From Clostridiaceae bacterium (GTDB lineage Bacteria; Bacillota; Clostridia; Oscillospirales; Acutalibacteraceae): a DNA stretch of 23,942 bases. Position 1 is the stretch's first letter. Each line of letters begins with the position of its first letter. The stretch lies in the NCBI GenBank assembly GCA_016297645.1, contig JAEDGF010000027.1, positions 1-23,942 on the forward strand. Reading direction: 5' to 3'. Positions 16,474 through 22,824 of this stretch are shown here, one piece after another. Both the position numbers and the translations under genes were made by a program. Below the pieces are notes generated by a model. It saw nothing but the letters and a program-made list of their open reading frames with translations. It had not been told where the DNA came from and made no database searches.

Positions 16474-16515
16474 CATTCTAAACCCCATGTTATTATACAA
16501 TGCATAAAGTGACAT

Positions 16516-16768
16516 TTTGTAGGGGCGGGGCCCCTGCGCCGCCCGCGAGGGACGGCGTGTGCGTAATGGGTAACACCGGTCGACCGATAAAAATAACAGT
16601 AATGCGATAGCCATTAAATGGCAACAAAAATTTGTACAGATGCCTTCGAGGATTTCGTTAATGCGAATGTTCCTTTTCAATCATTGTAATTTGTAATGGT
16701 CGTTCGGGGTTGTCCAGCTACCGCAAGAAGCACCCTCGCGGTCGGCGCGGGGGCACCGCCCCTACAAA
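16516..16768. repeat. Inner GC-rich inverted-repeat element (253 bp, MITE-like)
   Basis: The arms 16516-16551 and 16733-16768 are reverse complements over 36 bases with three mismatches; each begins TTTGTAGGGGCGG and runs through GCGCCG to CGCGAGGG. The 181-base interior is AT-richer and carries no open frame. It lies wholly inside the 441-bp outer element, so one may have inserted into the other. It has the form of a non-autonomous miniature element. Confidence 0.72.
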
Positions 16769-17092
16769 TAATAACATTTTGCTTAATAGTTTGTAATTAT
16801 AAAGTATTGTGTTTTTTTGCAAAAGCCTGATAGTCCGATACCGTAAAAAGTTGGTAGCAAGGCGGAGCGTCGCGAGCGCGTTTACAAGCGAGCAGCAAAG
16901 CCGAAGCGTGACTTTTTACGGAAAGTGAGGAGCAACGGAATGAGCAAACGGCGAGGTTTACCGCAGCCGACAGCGATATGGAGTTTGCGACGAACCCAGG
17001 GGAGGATTTTGTTTTTCGTGTCGTTTTTTCAACGATTGTGATTCGAATGTTGAAATACACTCAAAAAAAAACACAAAATAGATTGGGCAATA

Positions 17093-17120
17093 TTGACAAA
17101 ATTTTTATATATTGTATACT
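17093..17120 (+). promoter_or_regulatory. Sigma-A promoter for the deacetylase gene
   Basis: TTGACA (17093-17098), a 16-base AT-rich spacer and TATACT (17115-17120). Predicted start near 17127, about 70 bases before the coding start. Confidence 0.85.
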
Positions 17121-17129
17121 GATTATGTG

Positions 17130-17146
17130 AAGAATATTATATTCTT
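17130..17146. promoter_or_regulatory. Operator-like perfect palindrome
   Basis: AAGAATAT-T-ATATTCTT is an 8+1+8 perfect inverted repeat beginning about three bases after the predicted transcription start. That is a position where a dimeric repressor would block initiation. No regulator gene is next to it, so the factor is unknown. Confidence 0.5.
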
Positions 17147-17197
17147 TTCTATTAGCTGCGGTTTTGTCCGCGTCATTTCACAAAACGGAGATATCGC

Positions 17198-18073
17198 ATG
17201 AAAAAGTATCTTATTATTAACGCCGACGATTTCGGGATGTGCGGCAGCGCAAACGAAGCGGTTATAGACCTGTTCTTATCCGGCAGAATACGCTCCTCAA
17301 CGGTCATGCTGCCGTGTGAAGCATCAAAGGAAGCTGTCCGCTTTTCTATCGAGCACCCCGAATTTGCAATAGGCGTTCACCTCACCATGACAAACGAATG
17401 GGATTCCCACAACTGGAAGCCTCTCACAAGCGGCAAAAGTCTGATTGATGAGCGCGGCTATATGTGGAAGTCGACAAAGCTCGTCGAGAAAAACGCAGAT
17501 CTTAAAGAGCTTGAAGCCGAAATGCGCGCGCAGATAGACCTTGCTCATAAGCTCGGCATGAAGCCCTCGCACCTTGATAACCATATGGGTTCTCTCTACG
17601 GCAATCAGACCGGGCGCTTTTCAATGCTTGCCATGACTATGCGCGTCTGCGGAGAATACGGCTACCCGTTCCGTCTGTTCACAAAAACGGCAAAGGAGAT
17701 GTGTCCGCGCGGAACGCCTTGGGCGGTATATAAGATAGCCCCCGTTTTCACTTCTCTGCTTGCAAAAATAAACCGTGTCGTCCTGCCCGATTATCTCCTG
17801 TTTCCCGACTGGGGCGAGCCGGGCTTGAAAGACAGCTACGAAAAATACCGTGAGAGAATGCTGTATCTCTGGACTCACATTCCCGATGGAATAACCGAAA
17901 CCTTTGTCCATCCCACAAAAGAGAGCGACGAGATTAAAGCCATAACCGGCAGCTGGCGCGACAGGGTATGGGAATATCGGCTCATGAAAGACCCCGAAAC
18001 CGAGAAATACCTGAACGCGCACGGCGTGGAGCTTATCAGCTATCGCGATTTGTTGAATCTGAAAAGTAAATAA
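17198..18073 (+). CDS. ChbG/YdjC-family carbohydrate deacetylase
   Basis: Predicted metal-dependent hydrolase removing N-acetyl groups from sugars. The 291-residue protein starts KYLIINADDFG with the tandem aspartates D10-D11. It has H61 in GVHLTMT, the metal-binding SHLDNHMG (H125, H129) and a later FVHPTKESDE, all in the order of the ChbG/YdjC family. It has no signal peptide, so the substrate is likely an intracellular oligosaccharide or lipid-linked sugar. ACGGAG precedes the ATG. It has a promoter and operator-like palindrome of its own. The next gene, 94 bases on with no terminator between, resembles a sugar N-acyltransferase, so the two may edit acetylation of the same glycan (inference). 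Confidence 0.85.
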   Translation: MKKYLIINADDFGMCGSANEAVIDLFLSGRIRSSTVMLPCEASKEAVRFSIEHPEFAIGVHLTMTNEWDSHNWKPLTSGKSLIDERGYMWKSTKLVEKNADLKELEAEMRAQIDLAHKLGMKPSHLDNHMGSLYGNQTGRFSMLAMTMRVCGEYGYPFRLFTKTAKEMCPRGTPWAVYKIAPVFTSLLAKINRVVLPDYLLFPDWGEPGLKDSYEKYRERMLYLWTHIPDGITETFVHPTKESDEIKAITGSWRDRVWEYRLMKDPETEKYLNAHGVELISYRDLLNLKSK

Positions 18074-18167
18074 CGGCAAGCTGTGTCAAGCGCTGTGAAC
18101 TCGGTGCACAGTAAATTTCGCAGTTGCGGTTTTTACGAAAATAACTATACCCGAAAGGAGAAGTACC

Positions 18168-19459
18168 GTGAGTGAAACAACAAAAAACTGAACAGAATTC
18201 CCTCTATCGACCGTTTTAGAGGTGCCGTGATTTTTTCGATGATCATCTTCCAGTTCGCCGAACATTTCAAAAATCTCGGCAAACTGGCATCTCTTGCGCA
18301 CCACGCTCCCAAGGAGGACGCCTTCTATATCCTTCCGAATTTCAGTATAGCCGATATTATCGCGCCGATGTTCATTTTGGCGATAGGACTTACATATATT
18401 CCGTCCCTTAAACGCCGTATCGAGCGCGACGGCAAAAAGAAAGCCTGCATACATTTTGTCGGGCGCTATCTTACGCTTATCGGCATCGGCATGACAATGG
18501 ACGGCGTCAACGACCTGTTGGACGGTAAAAACAAACCCGTTGAAACCGTCTGCAAAATTCTGTCGCTTGTAGTTGTAGTGCTTGTGCTTCTCTACGGTTT
18601 TCTGCGGCTTATCAAGCAGAAAAAAGCGGCGCACTTTATCGGAACGGCGCTGGGGCTTCTCGTTGTTCTGTACGGCGTGTTCGGCGTGATTCTCGCCGCC
18701 GTCAACAGTATTCTTCTTATTTCGGGCAAAACGGACGAATCCTTTAACCACTGGGTCGTTCTTCATCATATCGGCTTTGCCGGGCTTGTCGCGCTGCCCT
18801 TTGCAATGTTTTCGGGCAAAAATGCAACGCTTATCAGATTTATCGGCGGTACAGGTATCCTTGCCCTTTTCACCGCGTTCCATGAGAGTATCTTCGCATG
18901 GACTGCATTCCCGAATAACATGGAGCTTGTCGACAAGGTTGCAGACGGCGGTTTTGTCGGCGGCTTTGCGTGGGGAGCGATGCTCATTCTCTACCTTGCG
19001 TTTTCCGATTTGTACTATAAAAACCGCAAGCTGTTTGCAGGCGGACTCGGCATTTTCGCACTTATCACCGCCGCCGTTATTATCGGCGTGTTCTGCACTC
19101 TCCACGAAGGTACTCAGAGCTGGGCAGGCGCGTTAAGCTCCTTCCTCCCGATAAACAAAGGCAGTGTCAGTCCCTCTTATGTTATAATCGCAACATTCAT
19201 TTCGCTGCTTGCCTTCTTCATTTTCGATCTGTTCAACGGCTTTATGCCGAAGTTCGATCCGCTCCGCTGGTGGGGCAAGAACCCAATACTTATGTACTGC
19301 ATTGAGTTTGCCGTCATAGGCGGACTGAATGCTTCGCTCGGCGATTTCTTCAAAACCGCGTCCGTTCCCGTTGCCACGTGCATTATCGTTGCGGTCATTG
19401 TCGGACTAACATATCTCGTATATGTTCTTGATAAGAAAAATATAATTGTCAAGCTGTAA
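18168..19459 (+). CDS. Polytopic acyltransferase-like protein (HGSNAT/DUF5009-like), needs a -1 frameshift
   Basis: Multi-pass membrane protein with about ten hydrophobic segments. The motif IPSIDRFRGAVIF, a paired His in LHHIGF and the C-terminal RWWGKNPILMY resemble the heparan-glucosaminide N-acetyltransferase/DUF5009 group, which moves acetyl groups across the membrane. The best start is GTG at 18168 with AAAGGAG 7 bases upstream, but that frame stops at TGA 18189 after seven codons. The long frame begins only after a TGA at 18173 and would need a start at GTG 18227 or ATG 18239, losing SIDRFRG. A -1 shift at A_AAA_AAC (18182-18188) joins the two into 430 residues. It could be programmed frameshifting, a slippage-regulated gene, a recent mutation or an indel error in the A6 run. 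Function assignment is moderate. Confidence 0.7.
18182..18222 (+). promoter_or_regulatory. Candidate -1 frameshift site with downstream hairpin
   Basis: The slippery heptamer A_AAA_AAC sits in the zero-frame register of the GTG 18168 start, directly followed by TGA (18189-18191). Twelve bases after the heptamer a perfect 6-bp stem CCTCTA (18201-18206) / TAGAGG (18217-18222) with a 10-base loop can form. The heptamer type is used for -1 shifting in IS1; the hairpin here is weaker and slightly further away than usual. Confidence 0.45.
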
Positions 19460-19470
19460 TTATGTCTATT

Positions 19471-19510
19471 GGGGCGTTGCCGGTAAAACTGCAACGCCCC
19501 ACATATTTTT
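19471..19510 (+). terminator. Repeat-derived hairpin, probable terminator
   Basis: GGGGCGTTGC (19471-19480) and GCAACGCCCC (19491-19500) form a perfect 10-bp stem with a 10-base loop. It lies 12 bases after the acyltransferase stop and is followed by ACATATTTTT. The T-run is offset four bases from the stem, so termination may be imperfect. The right half recurs at 16451-16473, marking it as a dispersed repeat. Confidence 0.7.
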
Positions 19511-19534
19511 AATCTTTTAATTAAGAAATTGTGC

Positions 19535-19563
19535 TTGTAAAAAAGAATACGCTTTGCTATAAT
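19535..19563 (+). promoter_or_regulatory. Sigma-A promoter with extended -10 for the DJ-1 gene
   Basis: TTGTAA (19535-19540), a 17-base spacer and a perfect TATAAT (19558-19563) preceded by TGC, an extended -10. The coding start is 37 bases after the -10 box. Confidence 0.82.
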
Positions 19564-19599
19564 CTTATCTGTGAAAATATGTTTTTCGGAGGTACTGTC

Positions 19600-20145
19600 A
19601 TGATATTCCTTTTTCTTGCCGACGGCTTTGAAGAAACGGAGGCGCTGGTGACGCTTGATCTTATGCGCCGGGCGCAAATTGATGTTAAGACGGTTGGCAA
19701 ACCGCAGGTTCGCGGAGCGCACAACATTGCGGTCGCTTCCGATATCGATATTTCACAGGCTGCAAAATTCGAGTGCGACGGAGTCGTTCTCCCCGGCGGA
19801 ATGCCCGGAACGAATAATCTGTACGCGGACGAATTTGTAAGAGCGACCGTTCGCAGCTGCGCTTCAAGCGGCAAAATGGTTGCAGCGATTTGTGCAGCGC
19901 CGCTCATTTTGGGCAGAATGGGTATTCTCGAAAACAAAAAAGCCGTGTGTTTCCCCGGCTTCGAAAGCGAACTGCACGGAGCAGTTCTCTGCAATTCCCC
20001 GGCTCAGACGGACGGAAACATTATAACCGCAAAGGGTGCAGGCGCGGTCTTTGATTTTGCTCACGCCGTGATATCGTTTTTGAAAGACAAATCTCTTGCC
20101 GATAAAATATTGGACGATATTCAATTCCCGGGCAAAGTCGGATAA
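19600..20145 (+). CDS. DJ-1/PfpI family protein
   Basis: 181-residue cytoplasmic protein of the DJ-1/ThiJ/PfpI superfamily, flavodoxin-like fold. Visible: N-terminal FLFLADGFEETEAL with the conserved Glu near 11-12, the LPGGMPG loop at 64-70, and the nucleophile elbow AAICAAP with Cys98. The C-terminal ITAKGAGAVFDFA corresponds to the TSRGPGTA-type block of DJ-1/YajL. Members are reported as glyoxalases, deglycases or redox chaperones; the exact activity cannot be read here. The ATG at 19600 is chosen because GGAGG lies 7 bases upstream; the in-frame extension back to 19531 would start upstream of the promoter -10. mltG follows after 39 bases. Confidence 0.9.
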   Translation: MIFLFLADGFEETEALVTLDLMRRAQIDVKTVGKPQVRGAHNIAVASDIDISQAAKFECDGVVLPGGMPGTNNLYADEFVRATVRSCASSGKMVAAICAAPLILGRMGILENKKAVCFPGFESELHGAVLCNSPAQTDGNIITAKGAGAVFDFAHAVISFLKDKSLADKILDDIQFPGKVG

Positions 20146-20151
20146 TTTTCA

Positions 20152-20184
20152 GAAAGGTGGGCTTTAAGCCCGTATACAGCTGTA
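20152..20184 (+). promoter_or_regulatory. Distant ribosome site with intervening hairpin before mltG
   Basis: The only Shine-Dalgarno-like stretch, GAAAGG (20152-20157), is about 27 bases before the ATG. Between them are the inverted repeat GGGCTT-T-AAGCCC (20159-20171) and the palindrome ACAGCTGT (20176-20183). Folding of the first would bring the site closer to the start codon. No alternative ATG, GTG or TTG is in frame upstream before the TAA at 20143. Confidence 0.45.
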
Positions 20185-21606
20185 ATGGATGAACAGAACA
20201 AAAATACAGGCGGCACAGAGGACGCTTTTGACCTTTTAAGCAAGCGATTTGATTCGTTCGGTCATACAACGCCCGAAACGCCTGAGGACGATGTAAAAAA
20301 CAGCGGAGAGATTTATTTTTCCGCCAACAGCGATAATATAAACCGTACGCCCCCGGTGCGCGAACAGCGTTACGGAGGTGCTTCGTCCCGTCCGGCGAAT
20401 GCGGGCCGCAGCTTGGGAGCGGGAGCACAGCGCGCTTCAACCTCCGCAAGACAGGGTGCAGCCTCCGCCAAGACCGGAACCGCCCGTACTGCCGGGACAA
20501 CCGGAAAAAAGAGTACGAAAAAGAAGAAGAAAAATAGCCGGTCAAATGTCGCCGTTGCAATAGGCGTTGTTGCGGTGGTCGTTCTCCTTGCCGTTATCGT
20601 CCGCATACCCATTATGTGGTGCGTTAATGATATTCTTGCAATAAACGCCGATTCGACGCACATAAGAGTCGTGATAACCGACAATATGGATGTCGACGAT
20701 GTAATAAATCTTCTCGGCAAAAAGAAGCTTGTAAACAGCACCGGCTTCTGTAAAATTGCCGCCAAGTTTTTGAAATACGACAAAAAAAGCGATAAGACAA
20801 AGCGCGTTTATCCCGCCGGTGAATACGATTTGAGTTCCAGTATGGGACTTGAAGGAATGCTCAACGAGATCCTTTCCGCCGGTTCGGAGGATTCCACCGT
20901 TACGCTTACCTTCCCCGAGGGCTATACCGTAAGTCAGATAGCGGCAAAGCTTTCGTCCAACGGCGTTTGCTCGACTGCGGAATTCTACGCTGCATTGAGC
21001 GATCAGGAATTACTGAAAGGATACGATTTCCTCGCCGAAATAACCGATAAAAACCTGAGATACAAGCTGCTCGAAGGCTATCTGTACCCCGACACATATG
21101 AGTTCTACATTGACGAAACTCCCAGAAGCGTTGTCAAGCGTTTTCTTGATAACTTTGAGAGTAAATGGAATGATATGTTCGCCGAAAAAGCCAAAAAGAG
21201 CAACTATTCCATCGACGAAATACTGACGGTCGCTTCGATTCTCGAACGCGAGGCGAAGAACGCCGAGCAGATGCCGGTCATTGCGTCCGTTATATATAAC
21301 CGTCTCGGTTCCTCGTCCTTCCCGTATATAAACTGCGATTCAACTGGTAAATATATCGCGGCATACCAGGAGGAGCTTGCGGCAAAGGGCGTTTATGCAA
21401 ACTATGTCAAGTCGTATGATACCTATCAGAAAACAGGACTCCCGGTAGGACCTATCTGCAACCCCGGCAAGCAGGCAATAAACGCGGCGATCTCTCCCGA
21501 CTCGACCTCCTATTATTACTTCCTGCACGATAAAGACGGTAAGCTGTACCTTGCTTCGACTCAGAGCGAACACGACCGCAACAAGGCGGCAGCCGGTATA
21601 GAATAA
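20185..21606 (+). CDS. mltG: Endolytic murein transglycosylase MltG
   Basis: Cleaves nascent glycan strands in the membrane, setting peptidoglycan chain length. 473 residues: a cytoplasmic N-terminus of about 120 residues, disordered with Ser/Ala/Gly/Thr and a Lys-rich patch (KKKKK at 112-116), one transmembrane helix at about 121-140, a LysM-like region, then the YceG catalytic domain. Motifs: LEGYLYPDTYEF at 296-307, ASILEREAK with catalytic Glu354, GLPVGPICNPG at 418-428 and FLHDKDGKLYLASTQSEHDRN. The long cytoplasmic arm is common in Firmicute MltG and may bind division or elongation proteins. Start ATG 20185 is the first possible in frame; its ribosome site is unusually distant. Confidence 0.94.
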   Translation: MDEQNKNTGGTEDAFDLLSKRFDSFGHTTPETPEDDVKNSGEIYFSANSDNINRTPPVREQRYGGASSRPANAGRSLGAGAQRASTSARQGAASAKTGTARTAGTTGKKSTKKKKKNSRSNVAVAIGVVAVVVLLAVIVRIPIMWCVNDILAINADSTHIRVVITDNMDVDDVINLLGKKKLVNSTGFCKIAAKFLKYDKKSDKTKRVYPAGEYDLSSSMGLEGMLNEILSAGSEDSTVTLTFPEGYTVSQIAAKLSSNGVCSTAEFYAALSDQELLKGYDFLAEITDKNLRYKLLEGYLYPDTYEFYIDETPRSVVKRFLDNFESKWNDMFAEKAKKSNYSIDEILTVASILEREAKNAEQMPVIASVIYNRLGSSSFPYINCDSTGKYIAAYQEELAAKGVYANYVKSYDTYQKTGLPVGPICNPGKQAINAAISPDSTSYYYFLHDKDGKLYLASTQSEHDRNKAAAGIE

Positions 21607-21629
21607 TCTGTAAAAATTGAGTAATTCAT

Positions 21630-21649
21630 AAAATATTTACAAATATTTT
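21630..21649. promoter_or_regulatory. AT-rich palindrome upstream of the SDR gene
   Basis: AAAATATTT-AC-AAATATTTT is a perfect 9+2+9 inverted repeat in the 111-base gap between mltG and the SDR gene. No T-run follows it, so it is more likely a protein-binding or upstream promoter element than a terminator. The promoter itself is not clear; TATAAG at 21676-21681 is a weak -10 candidate with no good -35. Confidence 0.35.
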
Positions 21650-21717
21650 GCACGGAGTTTTATTGTTGCCCTTATTATAAGTAGATGTGTGAAAAAAGAC
21701 AGAAAGGAAACCTGATT

Positions 21718-22737
21718 ATGAAAGTATTTATGATTGGTGGCACCGGACTTCTCGGTTCTGCTGCCGCACAGCTTTTTATCGACCGCGGTAATTCCGTTAA
21801 ATCAATGGCGCTTCCGCCGCTTCCCAAGGGCGCACCTATCCCCGAAGAAATGGAAATTATTTGGGGAAATTATATCGAAAAGACCGACGAGGAGCTTATG
21901 GATCTCATGTCCGACTGCGATACCTTCGTTTTTGCGGCAGGCGTTGACGAGAGAATCGAGTTCCCGGCACCCGTATATGAAGCGTACAGAAAGTACAACA
22001 TTGAGCCTGTCCGCCGTTTCCTTACTCTTGCCAAAAAGGTCGGAATAAAGAACTGCGTTATCCTCGGTTCGTATTTCTCATATTTTGCAAAGACCTGCCC
22101 CGAGATGAAGCTCACCGAGTGGCATCCCTATATAAGAAGCCGTATCGAGCAGGAAGAGGTCGCTCTCAGCTTTGCGGACGGCGATATGAATGTTGCTATT
22201 CTTGAACTTCCTTACATCTTCGGTACACAGCCCGGCAGAAAGCCCGTTTGGGTAATTCTCATCGAGCAGATCACCAACATGGATAAGACCGGTCATGTTA
22301 CCATGTATCCCAAGGGCGGTACTACGATGGTTACGGTTCGTCAGGTCGCTCAGAGCATTGTCGGCGCGGCAGAGAAGAACAAGGGCGGCAACGCTTATCC
22401 CATCGGTTACTACAACCTCACATGGGATGATTTCCTTAAAATCGTACATGAGGCTATGGGTACTCCGAACAGAAAGATCGTCCATATCGCAAAATGGATG
22501 TTCCGCCTTTTCGGTCACACAATGATGAAGAAATATGCCGCAAACAATGTTGAGCCCGGCATCAATGCCGTCGAGCTTGCCGAAATTATGTGCATGAACA
22601 CATTCATCGACAAGAAGTGGGCTGTTTCGCTCGGTGTTACCGAGGACGACATAAAGAGCGCCATTTTCGACTCGGTCAAGCTCTCCGTTGACGCATTTAC
22701 CGGTGCGCAGAAGCTTGTTGAGATGAAGGGCGAATAA
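21718..22737 (+). CDS. NAD(P)-dependent epimerase/dehydratase-family protein (atypical SDR)
   Basis: 339-residue extended short-chain dehydrogenase/reductase. The Rossmann glycine motif GGTGLLG is at 7-13, followed by FAAGVDE near 72-78. The active-site YxxxK is altered: HPYIRSRIEQEE gives Y138-x3-R142, so classic dehydrogenase chemistry is doubtful and it may be an atypical SDR or NAD(P)-binding regulator. The substrate is unknown. The ATG at 21718 has AAAGGA upstream; the frame could extend to 21685 without a ribosome site. Codon use is strongly biased (AAG over AAA, ATC over ATA), unlike the neighbours, indicating high expression. It is followed by a terminator. Confidence 0.8.
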   Translation: MKVFMIGGTGLLGSAAAQLFIDRGNSVKSMALPPLPKGAPIPEEMEIIWGNYIEKTDEELMDLMSDCDTFVFAAGVDERIEFPAPVYEAYRKYNIEPVRRFLTLAKKVGIKNCVILGSYFSYFAKTCPEMKLTEWHPYIRSRIEQEEVALSFADGDMNVAILELPYIFGTQPGRKPVWVILIEQITNMDKTGHVTMYPKGGTTMVTVRQVAQSIVGAAEKNKGGNAYPIGYYNLTWDDFLKIVHEAMGTPNRKIVHIAKWMFRLFGHTMMKKYAANNVEPGINAVELAEIMCMNTFIDKKWAVSLGVTEDDIKSAIFDSVKLSVDAFTGAQKLVEMKGE

Positions 22738-22740
22738 AAG

Positions 22741-22769
22741 TTGACAAAACCGCAATAAAAGAATAGAAT
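22741..22769 (+). promoter_or_regulatory. Sigma-A promoter for the rRNA methyltransferase gene
   Basis: TTGACA (22741-22746), 17 bases, TAGAAT (22764-22769). It starts three bases after the SDR stop and its -10 box overlaps the 5' arm of the SDR terminator, so transcripts starting here lack that arm. Confidence 0.65.
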
Positions 22770-22812
22770 AACGGAGGTGCGTCTTTTCGACAGCATTTCC
22801 GTTATTTTTATT
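22767..22812 (+). terminator. Terminator of the SDR gene
   Basis: AATAACGGA (22767-22775) / TCCGTTATT (22798-22806) with an inner TGC/GCA pair block and a T-rich tail TTTATT. It is 30 bases after the SDR stop. Confidence 0.75.
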
Positions 22813-22824
22813 CCGGGAGAAGTT

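Larger units (their letters stand above)
16416..16856. repeat. Outer inverted-repeat element (441 bp, MITE-like)
   Basis: TACCAACTTTTTACGGTAT at 16416-16434 recurs as its exact reverse complement at 16838-16856. A second exact block, TCAGGCT (16442-16448) / AGCCTGA (16824-16830), follows with equal 7-base spacing on both sides. The 33-base termini therefore match at about 27 positions. No transposase is encoded inside. I find no clear target-site duplication directly next to the arms. Confidence 0.7.
16395..17092. other. Non-coding repeat-rich intergenic region
   Basis: About 700 bases without a credible gene. It contains an outer inverted repeat pair (16416-16856), an inner GC-rich inverted repeat pair (16516-16768), half of a hairpin that is present complete at 19471-19500, a third copy of ACTTTTTACGG at 16911-16921, and a second copy of GGGGAGGATTTT (16999-17010) matching the 3' arm of the clpE terminator. 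The stretch 16860-16998 is rich in CGGAG/GCGAGC words and is open on neither strand to any useful length. Confidence 0.7.

Noticed and set aside
16426..16680. Minus-strand open frame of 84 codons in the repeat region
   Set aside because: It runs through the inverted-repeat arm and half-hairpin; its resemblance to another frame near 19500 comes only from the shared DNA repeat.
18086..19105. Long minus-strand open frame (339 codons) opposite the acyltransferase gene
   Set aside because: Composition is His/Lys/Asp/Asn-rich antisense shadow of a membrane protein, with no family motif or ribosome site.
18227..19459. Acyltransferase gene starting at GTG 18227 as the normal full-length gene
   Set aside because: This would remove the family hallmark SIDRFRG and begin within the first membrane segment, and the SD-like AGAGGTG is too close to that GTG.
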